Assembly (NCBI GenBank): GCA_016795155.1
Contig: JAEUIE010000025.1
Span: forward strand, 43,332-107,331
Origin: Planctomycetia bacterium
GTDB lineage: Bacteria > Planctomycetota > Planctomycetia > Gemmatales > HRBIN36
Direction: 5' to 3'
Length of the DNA: 64,000 nt
Shown here: in pieces, positions 1-8,955 of the stretch
How positions within the stretch are numbered: position 1 is the stretch's first letter
Layout: every line of letters begins with the position of its first letter
Translations under genes and position numbers: made by a program
The notes under the pieces: generated by a model
Database searches by the model: none
Seen by the model: the letters and a program-made list of their open reading frames with translations, nothing else
What the model was told of the DNA's origin: nothing

Positions 1-386
1 CGTGCCCAGCGTTCGCCATACCGAGGACTGGCCAGCAGCCGGGCAACCACTTTTTTATAAGCATCGGGCGAATTATCCTGCTCGAAAGCTGTCCACTCCT
101 GTGAAGTGGGAGGCAAGCCAGTCAGGTCGTAGGTTACCCGGCGAAGCAGTGTTCGTTTGTCTGCTTCTGGCGAAGGGTGAAGCCCTTTTTCCTCAAGCTT
201 CTGTAGCACAAAAGCATCAATCGGTGTTCTTACCCATGCATGTTTTAATGAAGGTGGGATTGGAAGTGTAAGCGGTTTGAACGACCACCAGATCGGTTCT
301 GATTTGACAGGTTCGTCACCCGCTGCACTGAATAACAGCAGGCAGGCAATCATCAGCGAAATACATTTCGTCCATCGGGAGAACAT
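1..386 (-). CDS. DUF1549 (PSCyt2-type) domain protein, N-terminal part
   Basis: The gene runs off the left edge; 128 codons from an ATG at 386 are present. A hydrophobic stretch at about residues 8-22 looks like a signal peptide. It is followed by WWSFKPL and then the typical opening of planctomycete DUF1549 proteins: a [20 protein letters not shown] segment, [21 protein letters not shown], and [13 protein letters not shown] at the edge. Members of this family are large exported proteins, often with cytochrome-c-like and DUF1553 domains, and are usually paired with a DUF1501 gene; the function is unknown. The partner is not visible here and may lie to the left. The start follows from the signal peptide; the ribosome-binding site is weak. 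Confidence 0.85.
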   Translation of the reverse strand, partial: MFSRWTKCISLMIACLLLFSAAGDEPVKSEPIWWSFKPLTLPIPPSLKHAWVRTPIDAFVLQKLEEKGLHPSPEADKRTLLRRVTYDLTGLPPTSQEWTAFEQDNSPDAYKKVVARLLASPRYGERWA

Positions 387-485
387 GTTACCAACTCAAC
401 GGGCGGGTACAACAGGCAGTCTTAACAGCATAGCCTATCGTACAGGCGTGTCACAATAGAAAACGCTGTTAAAACTCTGCCTCTT

Positions 486-2270
486 TTATGGACCTAACGG
501 ACCATCATCAGGCAGCTTCCGTAATGATGTTACTTCTCGCTTGGCTCCTACCAGTTCATCACGCATGCGTTCGATCTCACGATCAATCTGTTCCGGCGTT
601 GCTCCCAGTTCGCGTAATACGAATTCAGTCAGTGACAAGGCAACTTCACCTTCGCCTGCAAAGACCTCATTCGCACCCGCCTGCAGAAGCGCATCGACTT
701 CACGCAGATAGGTGGTACGGGCAATCACTCGAATTTTGGGGTTTATCTCCCGAGCAATACGAATAACCTCTGGGGCAGTTTGAATACCTGAGGAGGTAAT
801 CAACAAGGCAATGGCATCCGCAATACCCGCTGCCTGCAGTATTTCACGGTGGGAAGCATCTCCATAAACTGCTTTTCTTCCTTCGCCTCGCAAACGTTGC
901 ACGGTATCACGATTCATTTCAATAATCGTTGGCTCAATCTCGCTTTCTAAAAGCAGTCTGGATACGGTTTGTCCAATGGGTCCGTAGCCAATTACCACCG
1001 CTCGATAGACTTCCGAGGGCGCCTCGGAGGCATGCAGCAAATCTGGTTCAAGACGTGATCGCCTGGTCAGCTTTTCCCAGAGTTTCGGATGCGACTTCAG
1101 CATCTTCTCAATCGAATCCACGGCTCGATACAAGAGTGGATTGACGCTGATGGAAACGATGGCGACGAACACGAGTGCATCGCTGGAGCCCGGTGGCAGA
1201 ATATGCAATTCTCGACCCACCGCTGCAAGGATAAATGAAAACTCACCGATTTGAGCCAACACTACCGCTACGGATATGCCTACCTTCACCGGATAGCCTA
1301 ACCAAAGCACAATGAAAAGTGCAGCCAGGGGTTTGCCGACGAGCACAATTACCAGCGTGCTGAAAACTACCCAGGGGCTTTGCACAATGAAGCCGGGATT
1401 GAACAGCATGCCTACAGAAACAAAAAAGAGAACAGCAAAAGCATCACGCATTGGCAACGCTTCCGAGGCAGCACGCAAGCTGAACTCTGAGCGGCCCACC
1501 ACCATACCAGCCAGGAAAGCTCCCAGGGCCATGGAGACATCAAAGACCTTGGCTGAACCAACGGCAATTCCCAGTGCGACCACAAGCACTGTCAATGTGA
1601 ATAATTCCCTCGAACGTGTCTCAGCTACCTTGCCGAGAATCCAGGGAATTAACTTCTGCCCAACATAAAACGTGAATACGATCATCATGCCGAGTTTGGC
1701 CAGAGACCACAGGAGCGACTGTATCGTTTCCCACACCCCACCCCGGTTCTCGCCAAAAATGGCTGGGAGCAGCACCAGCACGAGTACAGTGAATATATCC
1801 TCCACCACCAGCCAGCCGACAGCAATGTGACCAGATGGAGTGTGCAGATCATTATTATCCGATAGTACGCGAACCAGCACCACCGTACTGGCAACTGATA
1901 TAGCGAGGCCAAAAACCAACCCTGCAGACCAGCCCCAGCCAAATCCGATCGCCATGATTATACCCAGAATCGTTGCTACCAGGCTTTGGCCTACTGCTCC
2001 AGGAATGGCAACACGCCGAACCTGAAACAATTCTTCCAGGTGGAAATGTAAGCCGACTCCGAACATGAGCAGTATCACGCCGATTTCAGCCATCTGCTCT
2101 GCCAGTTCTCGATTGGCAACAAAGCCAGGCGTATGCGGCCCGACAGCAATCCCAGCCAGCAGGTAGCCGACAATGGGGGACAAGCCCAGCCGGTGCGTAA
2201 TGTATCCCAGCACCAGGGCAGCGGTCAGACCCAGGGTCAGTGTCAGAATCAAATCAAGGTGTTGATGCAT
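486..2270 (-). CDS. YbaL/KefB-type cation:proton antiporter (CPA2) with TrkA-N domain
   Basis: Inner-membrane monovalent cation/proton antiporter of the CPA2 family, 594 residues. Residues 1 to about 380 form a Na+/H+-exchanger domain of roughly a dozen membrane segments, including GYLLAGIAVGPHTPG near the N-terminus and GAFLAGMVVGRSEF mid-way. A cytosolic TrkA-N/RCK nucleotide-binding domain starts near residue 420 with the Rossmann motif VIGYGPIGQTV, and a charged helical tail ends the protein. Length and domain order fit YbaL more than KefB/KefC. A GGAG lies 5 bases before the ATG. It stands alone. The substrate (K+ or Na+) cannot be read from the sequence. Confidence 0.93.
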   Translation of the reverse strand: MHQHLDLILTLTLGLTAALVLGYITHRLGLSPIVGYLLAGIAVGPHTPGFVANRELAEQMAEIGVILLMFGVGLHFHLEELFQVRRVAIPGAVGQSLVATILGIIMAIGFGWGWSAGLVFGLAISVASTVVLVRVLSDNNDLHTPSGHIAVGWLVVEDIFTVLVLVLLPAIFGENRGGVWETIQSLLWSLAKLGMMIVFTFYVGQKLIPWILGKVAETRSRELFTLTVLVVALGIAVGSAKVFDVSMALGAFLAGMVVGRSEFSLRAASEALPMRDAFAVLFFVSVGMLFNPGFIVQSPWVVFSTLVIVLVGKPLAALFIVLWLGYPVKVGISVAVVLAQIGEFSFILAAVGRELHILPPGSSDALVFVAIVSISVNPLLYRAVDSIEKMLKSHPKLWEKLTRRSRLEPDLLHASEAPSEVYRAVVIGYGPIGQTVSRLLLESEIEPTIIEMNRDTVQRLRGEGRKAVYGDASHREILQAAGIADAIALLITSSGIQTAPEVIRIAREINPKIRVIARTTYLREVDALLQAGANEVFAGEGEVALSLTEFVLRELGATPEQIDREIERMRDELVGAKREVTSLRKLPDDGPLGP

Positions 2271-2472
2271 GCAATCTCCTACTGCTCAGGTTATCAGTGA
2301 GATTGCGAGTGGAAACCCATATTCAGAAGACAGAAATGAGGTAAGGAGGGACAGGGGTAAAGAGAGAAATTTGATAGAGGTGAGATGCATTTAACTTTTC
2401 TTCAAAATAATTGAAAGGAAAAATGCCTGGCCAGACAGTATTCTTGAGTAAGCGGATTGAGGACTTGTACGC

Positions 2473-3978
2473 TTGGTAAAACGCCTGGCCATGCCACTGA
2501 CAGACTGGGTGAATGTACATGCGATGGCTAACGCCAGCGATGGACAGTTGCTCTATCGTTTTGCACGGCTGGGCGAACAACAGGCATTCAGCGTGCTGAT
2601 GAAACGGCACGGTTCCTTAGTATGGGGAGTCTGTCGGCGATTGCTGATTCGACATCACGATGCAGAAGATGCCTTCCAGGCTACCTTCATTGTTCTGGCT
2701 CGCAAAGCTGCAACTTTGCGACAACCCGAACAACTGGCAGCCTGGCTGCATGGCGTTGCACAGCGTACAGCCTGGCAGATAAGTCGCCAGCAGAAACTCA
2801 GTCACGCGATGGAACCCTTACTGGATATTCCAGTAGCTGACGCACAACTGGCAACCTGGAAGGAATGCCGACAGATCATTGATCAGGCAGTGTCAAAGTT
2901 GCCTGCATCATTGCGGATTGTGTTCCTGCTTTCGCAGTATGAGGAACAAACGACGCTCGCGATTGCCAGGAAACTGGGTGTGCCTGAAGGCACCGTGGTT
3001 TCAAGGCTGCATCGGGCACGGAAACTGTTGCAAGGCTGTTTGAATCGGCACGGCATTACTTCAGCGGCTGGCGCTGTCACAATCTGCTGGGGCTTATCCT
3101 TGCCGGAATCCCTCGCTGCTGCTTCCTTGAAAACCATGTTCACTGCTGTCCCTTCACTGCTGGTGGTGGGGCTTGCTCAAGGAGTTCTTTCGACCATGTT
3201 CTGGACAAAATTTGCTGCAGTTTCTGCCATAGCATTGTCACTGGGTGTAGCAGGTACTGGCACAGTTACTTTGCTGGCACAGGGTAGCTCAGGGAAGAAG
3301 TCCGCTACTTCATCAATTCAAGATGCTCAGTCTGGACGACAGGATCGCATCAAGCAACTGGAAAGTCAGTTACTTGAGGCACGTGATCGTGAATTAACGC
3401 TTCGTGCAGAACTTGATTCCATGAAGAAGCGTGTCGAAGATGTACAAATGCGTTTGGAATCGGAAGTGCAGAAAGAGCGAAAACTGCAGGCCTTCCTGAG
3501 CGATAAGATGGTGGCACAGGAAAAGGAGCAACTGGCTGATCGCGAGAAGATGATCCTGCGTGACAAGATGGAACTGGAAAAGCGTAGAGCCATGAGGCTG
3601 AAAGATTACACGGAAGCGAGAGAACTGCTTGCAAGTGAAATCAGCGAGTTGCGTAAAAGAATGATGGAACATGAACGAGTAATGGACGAAATGATGAACC
3701 GTCAGGCTGCTATCGACATAGCGAGGGAGAAAACTGATGTTTTGAAACTCTCAATCGAGAAGGTTCGTGCACAACTGGGTGACAAGCATGAAAAAGTACA
3801 GCAACTGACTTCAGAGTATGAAAAGAATCGTGCTGAGATGCAGGAGTTGTTAAAGCAGAAGATACGGATGCCTGCCAACGATGATCGCGAGCTGTTGCAA
3901 TCGCAACTGAAACTGCGAGAAAAGCTTCTGCTCGAAGTCGATGAAAAGCTGCTGCGGAGCAAGCTCAAACTTGATTAA
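2473..3978 (+). CDS. ECF RNA polymerase sigma factor fused to membrane segment and coiled coil
   Basis: ECF sigma factor with an unusual C-terminal extension, 501 residues from a TTG at 2473 (GAGGA upstream); an ATG at 2491 is the alternative. Region 2 is at about residues 30-95 (LVWGVCRRLL, DAEDAFQATF) and region 4 at about 140-190 (LPASLRIVFLL, GVPEGTVVSRLHRARKLL). A hydrophobic region at about 200-270 contains one or two possible membrane segments, and a highly charged coiled coil fills about 285-500. Membrane-linked ECF fusions are common in planctomycetes; the tail could act as a built-in anti-sigma or sensing module (inference). The stop codon overlaps that of the convergent Hsp70 gene by 4 bases. 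Confidence 0.88.
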   Translation: MVKRLAMPLTDWVNVHAMANASDGQLLYRFARLGEQQAFSVLMKRHGSLVWGVCRRLLIRHHDAEDAFQATFIVLARKAATLRQPEQLAAWLHGVAQRTAWQISRQQKLSHAMEPLLDIPVADAQLATWKECRQIIDQAVSKLPASLRIVFLLSQYEEQTTLAIARKLGVPEGTVVSRLHRARKLLQGCLNRHGITSAAGAVTICWGLSLPESLAAASLKTMFTAVPSLLVVGLAQGVLSTMFWTKFAAVSAIALSLGVAGTGTVTLLAQGSSGKKSATSSIQDAQSGRQDRIKQLESQLLEARDRELTLRAELDSMKKRVEDVQMRLESEVQKERKLQAFLSDKMVAQEKEQLADREKMILRDKMELEKRRAMRLKDYTEARELLASEISELRKRMMEHERVMDEMMNRQAAIDIAREKTDVLKLSIEKVRAQLGDKHEKVQQLTSEYEKNRAEMQELLKQKIRMPANDDRELLQSQLKLREKLLLEVDEKLLRSKLKLD

Positions 3979-6749
3979 TCACCATTGATGATTTTCAAAC
4001 CCAGCGGCAGATCGTCTCCGAACATCTGCTGCTGTTCTTCTTTCTCCAGCGAGCGTTGATGCTCCACCAGATCAAGGTAGCGATGAGGCGCCTTAAACTC
4101 TTCCAGCGTCTTTAATACCCGGCTGCGCAGCACTTCATCGATATCGAGGCCACGCAGTCCAATGCGGCGGGAGATGTTCGTCAAAGTCCACAACCAGAGC
4201 TGGCGGTCTGAATCATGCCGTGGTTGATAAGGCAACAACTGTTCAATCCAGCGACTGACAACCTCGGCGGTGACAATATTATTAATGGGTGCATACAGCA
4301 TCGAGCGGGAACCCAGCCTGGCCAGCGCCCATGGGGTTGCAAGCTGCACAGGAGGTCGGCGGTACTGCTTGAGCAGTGGTTCTGCCAGCAGTCCTTTGAC
4401 TTTGGGTTCGAGCCGTTCCAGGCTGGCGACTGCTCGCCACATTTCAGCCAGCTCATTGGGATTGGGCCTGATAACGGGCGATTTACCTGCCAGCAATACC
4501 GGCCTGAGGCGATCAAGTAACGTGATCTGCAGGTTGGGAGCAAGTCCACCACTGACACGCCGCCAGAGTATCCAGAAATCGGCGCCGCCTTCGTTACCGG
4601 ATCGACCCGGCCCGCATAGCATTTTCCAAAGCTGATCGATACGAAAGCGATCACGGCTGTCGCCATAACCAGGCCGCAGGCAGTAGCCTGTCAGATGATA
4701 CCAGCGCGAGAGATGTGAAGGAGAACGCCTTCGCTGTTCAGCTACCTCAAGCAGACTATCAGCCAAACGTCTGCACAACGACGATGGCCAGCTGCGCCTG
4801 GATGCATCCAGCAGTCTTTCCCACGTTTTCGTTAATTGTTTTGCGGGTTGTTCATCCTGATGGGAGAAAACCGTCCGAAGTTCTGCCAGCGCCGCTTCGA
4901 TTCGATCTTCGGGAAACGCATGCTCAGGCGATTGTTCGACGACAGATGGTGCAGGTTCGGTTGATTCTTCTGAAGCGGGATCGACTGAAACAGCATCGCG
5001 CGTATTGAATTCAAGTCTCCATCGATGCGGACTGTTTTGCGCTACCAGGGAAAGTTCCAGCGTGCCAATGGGTGTCAACGTGCTGGTGAGTGTGACGGGT
5101 ACACCTTTGGTGCCTGATCGCTTTCCTCCACGCAGAAGCGTTTGTAGTGGCGCCAGTTTTTGCAGTTGGCTTGGAGGAATCTTGAGCGTTGCCCCAGCCT
5201 GATCCTCATCTCTTACGGTGGAAGTGTAGAGTGGAAACTGAACAGGCTGGCCTAGTGACAGTTCCAGCACCGGTTCATTCAATTCAATCGTCTGTCCTTC
5301 TTCCATGTGTTGTGGAACGACACAGAGCATTTGCGTAGCATCATCACGTGAGCCGATGGCCATGTAGTAGGAACGGGCTAATCCGCCTGCGATAGCTCTA
5401 CCGCCATACTCGCGTTGCCTGCCAAAATATGCTGCACCCAAAGCCACAGACAAATCAAGCGATGGAGTCGTAAGAATAATCGGCTGCCAGTCTGCACCAA
5501 ACCAGTTCCGCATCACTTGTAACATGCGCTCACGCAAAACCGGTGGGGTAAAAACCCCGCCATTAAACAGAATAGCAGCAGGTGGTTCTGCAAGTGTTTG
5601 ATGATGCTGACGCAGAAAATTTGCCAGGTGTCGGGTGATGGCTGCATCGCTGACGAAAGGCAGCCCCATTTCATGGATGCCAGTTGTTTTGGATCGAGCC
5701 GGTTCACTTTCCCACGATACTTCTGGGAAGAAGCCTTCCATCAGTTGCTCTTCCAACTCAGCAAGCGTCAGGCTGGTAGATAACGATGATGCAACAACCG
5801 ATTTGCCTCGACCCATGATGGCGACAGGATATTCGTTCGGGCCATTCATTGTCAGAATGGCTTCCTTGGCAGTTCGAGCAGCTTGCGTCAACTGTCCGAA
5901 TCGTCCTGCATCCAGCTTGCCTGCCTTCAATTTGTCTTCGAGCAAATGGGCAAGTGCCAGATCCATATTATCGCCGCCCAGCAGCAGGTGATCGCCAACA
6001 GCTTTGCGGACAAACCCCAGCGTGCCTTCCTCAGCAACGCATTCGATGAGAGAAAAATCGGTGGTGCCTCCACCCACATCCAGCACCAGGCAAGTCATCC
6101 CTTCTTTTAATGGCTGCTTGCGCCTGCGATCCCGATCAGCCTGCGCAATCCACGCATAAAACGCAGCTTGTGGCTCTTCCAGCAAAGTGACATTCAAAAA
6201 TCCTGCACGCCTTGCTGCTTCAGCAGTGAGTTGCCGGGCTACATCATCAAACGATGAAGGTACGGTAAGTGTGATACGTTGCTCTTCAAACCGTGCTGGG
6301 CTTTTCTCTGCCTGCTGTTGATGATTCCACGATTGTGCCAGGTGCTGCAGATATCGTGTGGAAGCATCCACCGCAGAGACTTTGGGAACATCGCTGGAAG
6401 CACCCCAGGGCAGAATAGCTGCCTGGCGATCTACCCCATCGTGACACAGCCAACTTTTGGCCGATGAGACGAGTCTGCCTGCGACTTTCGCTCCCCAGGT
6501 ACGTGCCGCTTCGCCAACCATGTATTTTCGTTCGGCATCCCAGGGCAGGGCAGCAGCACCAGCAGGCAACTCATGCTCGCTGGGCAAATACAGAAACGAA
6601 GGCAACAGCGGCTTGGCGTCAACATCACCCGGTGCAACCAGTTGAACTACAGGAATGGGCAGCAAATCGTTCTTACGTTTGACCATCTCCACTGCCGCCA
6701 GCGCGCAGTTCGTCGTGCCCAGATCGATGCCAATGGAGTATCGTGCCAT
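3975..6749 (-). CDS. Hsp70-family ATPase with long C-terminal DUF3731-like region
   Basis: DnaK-like protein of 924 residues, much longer than DnaK (about 640). The start at 6749 puts the ATPase phosphate-1 motif GIDLGTTN at the N-terminus; the frame is open further upstream but that part does not resemble the family. Phosphate-2 (LDVGGGTTDFSL) is near residue 220 and the adenosine motif (FNGGVFTPP) near 396. A shortened substrate-binding-like part follows, then about 300 residues of helical sequence resembling DUF3731 of bacterial Hsp70 relatives. No dnaJ or grpE is adjacent. Expected to be a cytosolic chaperone-like ATPase whose clients are unknown. It may be divergently controlled with the TauE gene that begins a few tens of bases away. 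Confidence 0.92.
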   Translation of the reverse strand: MARYSIGIDLGTTNCALAAVEMVKRKNDLLPIPVVQLVAPGDVDAKPLLPSFLYLPSEHELPAGAAALPWDAERKYMVGEAARTWGAKVAGRLVSSAKSWLCHDGVDRQAAILPWGASSDVPKVSAVDASTRYLQHLAQSWNHQQQAEKSPARFEEQRITLTVPSSFDDVARQLTAEAARRAGFLNVTLLEEPQAAFYAWIAQADRDRRRKQPLKEGMTCLVLDVGGGTTDFSLIECVAEEGTLGFVRKAVGDHLLLGGDNMDLALAHLLEDKLKAGKLDAGRFGQLTQAARTAKEAILTMNGPNEYPVAIMGRGKSVVASSLSTSLTLAELEEQLMEGFFPEVSWESEPARSKTTGIHEMGLPFVSDAAITRHLANFLRQHHQTLAEPPAAILFNGGVFTPPVLRERMLQVMRNWFGADWQPIILTTPSLDLSVALGAAYFGRQREYGGRAIAGGLARSYYMAIGSRDDATQMLCVVPQHMEEGQTIELNEPVLELSLGQPVQFPLYTSTVRDEDQAGATLKIPPSQLQKLAPLQTLLRGGKRSGTKGVPVTLTSTLTPIGTLELSLVAQNSPHRWRLEFNTRDAVSVDPASEESTEPAPSVVEQSPEHAFPEDRIEAALAELRTVFSHQDEQPAKQLTKTWERLLDASRRSWPSSLCRRLADSLLEVAEQRRRSPSHLSRWYHLTGYCLRPGYGDSRDRFRIDQLWKMLCGPGRSGNEGGADFWILWRRVSGGLAPNLQITLLDRLRPVLLAGKSPVIRPNPNELAEMWRAVASLERLEPKVKGLLAEPLLKQYRRPPVQLATPWALARLGSRSMLYAPINNIVTAEVVSRWIEQLLPYQPRHDSDRQLWLWTLTNISRRIGLRGLDIDEVLRSRVLKTLEEFKAPHRYLDLVEHQRSLEKEEQQQMFGDDLPLGLKIINGD

Positions 6750-6806
6750 ACCCCGTAGGATATGAGGAGCCTGTTGCCAGAAAAGAAGTGTCGCGAGCAA
6801 TCCTCC

Positions 6807-7571
6807 ATGACCCTGAATGACCTCATCCTGACAGTATTGCTGGGCTTGATGGCCTTGCTCTACGCCTCCATTGGTCATGCTGGTTCATCAGGCTACCAGG
6901 CTTCCATGGCAATCATGGGTGTGTCTGCAGAACTCATGAAGCCAACTGCATTGTGTCTGAATGTCATCGTGGCATTGATAGGAACGATTCAGTTTGCCAG
7001 CCGGGGTTATGTTCAGTGGCACAGGCTGTTCTGGTTGATTGTGGCATCGGTACCTGCTGCCTACCTGGGTGGTTTCTTCACACTGCCTGCTGGGTGGTAC
7101 TTCATCGCTGTGGCTGTTGTCCTATGGTTTGCTGCAGTCAAGTTGTGGCTGACACCCAGACAGGCAAGCCAGAATACTGAGGAAATCTCCAGACCCTTAA
7201 ACCCATTTTTGTTACTTGTTGCAGGAGGTGGGTTGGGGTTTCTTTCAGGATTGACCGGTACAGGTGGTGGCATCTTTTTGACCCCGTTGCTGATACTCTG
7301 TGGCTGGGCCACCCCTCGCCAGGCAGCTGGGTTGTCAGTGGCTTTCATTCTCGCCAACTCGCCCGCAGCCTTGATTGGCTGGTGGAATAAGCAGACGGGT
7401 CCGGTCGAAGTGCCTGCCTTGTTACCATTGTGGATGATTCTGGTTGCAGTATGCGGCTGGCTCGGCTCCTGGTTTGGCAGCAAGTATGGCAGCCCGATCA
7501 TCCTCCGACGCTTGTTATCGCTGGTACTCATCATTGCCGGTTCTAAACTACTTTTGCAGGGGTTAAAATAA
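6807..7571 (+). CDS. sulfite exporter TauE/SafE family permease
   Basis: Integral membrane permease of about 254 residues with around eight hydrophobic segments in two homologous halves. The first half has ASIGHAGSSGYQASMAI, the second GFLSGLTGTGGGIFLTPLL; these glycine-rich paired motifs define TauE/SafE (DUF81) permeases. Relatives move sulfur-containing anions such as sulfite or sulfoacetate, but the substrate here is unknown. The ATG at 6807 starts just before the first membrane helix; an in-frame ATG at 6762 would add 15 polar residues and has a short GGA upstream, so the start is uncertain. Divergent from the Hsp70 gene; a hairpin-rich repeat follows. Confidence 0.88.
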   Translation: MTLNDLILTVLLGLMALLYASIGHAGSSGYQASMAIMGVSAELMKPTALCLNVIVALIGTIQFASRGYVQWHRLFWLIVASVPAAYLGGFFTLPAGWYFIAVAVVLWFAAVKLWLTPRQASQNTEEISRPLNPFLLLVAGGGLGFLSGLTGTGGGIFLTPLLILCGWATPRQAAGLSVAFILANSPAALIGWWNKQTGPVEVPALLPLWMILVAVCGWLGSWFGSKYGSPIILRRLLSLVLIIAGSKLLLQGLK

Positions 7572-7580
7572 GAGTGCTCG

Positions 7581-7694
7581 GTGCTCAGTACTTAGTCCTG
7601 AGTGCTCAGTACTTGGCTCCAAAGGAGCCTCCGATTTTAGCCAGGCCCGGCAGGGCCTGGTAAGATGCAAAGCGAAACCAAGCTCCGAAGGAGC
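7581..7694. repeat. direct repeat plus cluster of three hairpins
   Basis: A 13-base direct repeat (gtgctcagtactt) occurs at 7581-7593 and 7602-7614. Three perfect inverted repeats follow: ggctcc/ggagcc at 7615-7629 (3-base loop), ccaggccc/gggcctgg at 7641-7660 (4-base loop) and gctcc/ggagc at 7682-7694 (3-base loop). The block fills the gap between the TauE and L7/L12-like genes. It resembles intergenic repetitive palindromic DNA; the middle hairpin could also terminate the upstream transcript, though no T-run follows it. Confidence 0.6.
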
Positions 7695-7720
7695 GCTCGA
7701 CAATCACTCGGAGATATGAC

Positions 7721-8224
7721 ATGTCGGTTCTGCTCATCACCTGCTGCTTGCTGCTTCAATCACCTGGCAAAACCGATACTGCGAAAACAGAACAACCAAA
7801 ACCCAAGCCAACCCTCAACCAACTCCTGGCCAAACTGAGGGACTTGAGCAGTGAGCAACAGGCGGAACTCAAGAAACTGAACACCGAATATGCAGCCTTG
7901 ATTGCAGAGCTCGAAGCTGAACGGGACAGTAAACTGGCTGCGGTCTTAAACAAAAATCAGAAGGAACAAATCGCCAGGCTACTGGCAGAAGAACTGGATC
8001 AATACAGGGTGGTCTTAACCGCCAAGTTCAATCGCCCCGGTCAGTTGTTCAAGCCCATGAAAGATATTCTGGGACTTGATCAGTTGATGGCTCGTCAACG
8101 ACTGGATGTAGCGCTAGGCAAACCGGTTGCTGAGAACTTGCCTAAGGCAAAAGCAGAAGCTCTGGTCAAAGCGTTCACTGCAGCCGGCGCGAAGGTGATC
8201 ATGGAGAAGCAGGAAGGGCGATAA
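7721..8224 (+). CDS. small protein with ribosomal L7/L12 C-terminal-like domain
   Basis: Protein of 167 residues. A short hydrophobic N-terminus (residues 2-13) looks like a weak signal peptide or anchor, followed by a Pro/Lys linker, a charged helical region (about 30-85) and a C-terminal domain (about 95-163). That domain follows the pattern of the L7/L12 C-terminal domain: VVLTAKF, then KDILGLDQLMAR where L7/L12 has its GLGLKEAK helix, then KPVAENLPKAKAEALVKAF and AGAKVIME. It is not the ribosomal stalk protein, since the N-terminal dimerisation domain is absent and a secretion-like leader is present. GGAG lies 7 bases before the ATG. Function unknown. Confidence 0.75.
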   Translation: MSVLLITCCLLLQSPGKTDTAKTEQPKPKPTLNQLLAKLRDLSSEQQAELKKLNTEYAALIAELEAERDSKLAAVLNKNQKEQIARLLAEELDQYRVVLTAKFNRPGQLFKPMKDILGLDQLMARQRLDVALGKPVAENLPKAKAEALVKAFTAAGAKVIMEKQEGR

Positions 8225-8230
8225 GGAAAA

Positions 8231-8869
8231 CTAAAATGCAAAACGTTTTCTTGCGATAAACCCCTTATGTATCGGCGGCAAGTCCCAATCGGGTTCTGCT
8301 TCATCCAGTTCCATCTTTATCAGGTCTGATTCCTCAACTAATCTCAGTAAATACTCTTTATACTTTTGGACTAATTGCTGCTCCAACTCAGCAATAGTTG
8401 TTGCCTTGCAGCGGATGTTCGGCATGGAACGGACAAAGGCAACATAATAGGGACGTTCTGTCGAGGGATTCTTGATAATCTCGTAGTAAAGGAATTTGCC
8501 TATGCAAGATTCGAATAAAGTAAAAACACGCTGATATGCCAATTGCCAGGGGCGATGCTCCTTATCTAAGCAATCAACTATCAATTTCATCGAATTCCGT
8601 GCTCTAATGTAGTTGTCTGGTTTCTCAACGGGTGTAAGTTCCAGGTGATGACTGACCTGTTCACGTTTGTGCCAGTTTTCAAAGTTTGTGGATTCACCAA
8701 CCAGGAACTCCTTTTTCGCAAGCGTCGTTACTTGCCATTCTGGTGTAAAAGTAAAGGGTAATTCGATTATTTTTATTCCTGCAGTGAATCGATGATTGGT
8801 CGGCACAGGTGGCAGCTTGCAGACAGGTTCAAAGGAAACCAGCATCCAACTTATCAAGATCGTTAGCAT
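8231..8869 (-). CDS. uncharacterised protein, intact copy of a tandem paralogous pair
   Basis: Protein of 212 residues with no family I recognise. The ATG at 8869 is chosen because GAGGAGG stands just before it and the first 17 residues are hydrophobic, as in a signal peptide. The C-terminal half holds PYYVAFVRSMPNIRCKAT followed by AELEQQL and KYKEYLLRL, all repeated in the neighbouring gene upstream (PYYAARVCSMPNIQCKAT, GELEQKL, DYKQYLLKM). The two genes and their upstream regions are therefore a tandem duplication. The conserved Tyr pair and Cys may matter functionally; no catalytic signature is visible. Confidence 0.75.
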   Translation of the reverse strand: MLTILISWMLVSFEPVCKLPPVPTNHRFTAGIKIIELPFTFTPEWQVTTLAKKEFLVGESTNFENWHKREQVSHHLELTPVEKPDNYIRARNSMKLIVDCLDKEHRPWQLAYQRVFTLFESCIGKFLYYEIIKNPSTERPYYVAFVRSMPNIRCKATTIAELEQQLVQKYKEYLLRLVEESDLIKMELDEAEPDWDLPPIHKGFIARKRFAF

Positions 8870-8930
8870 GGCAACCTCCTCATGGTTCATGCTTTTGCTG
8901 TGCTATACCAAGGTGCCAAAATGCTGCAAG
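8865..8930 (-). repeat. duplicated leader/promoter region, copy 1 (copy 2 at 9591-9655)
   Basis: The bases before the intact paralogue closely match those at 9591-9655 before its broken copy. Both have AGCATGG followed by AACCTCC, then TGGTTCATGCTTT, then CTGTGCTATA and AAATGCTGCAA. This marks the extent of the tandem duplication, which includes ribosome-binding site and probable promoter. Confidence 0.7.
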
Positions 8931-8955
8931 TCAGCAATTCTCTTCGGCACGCAGT

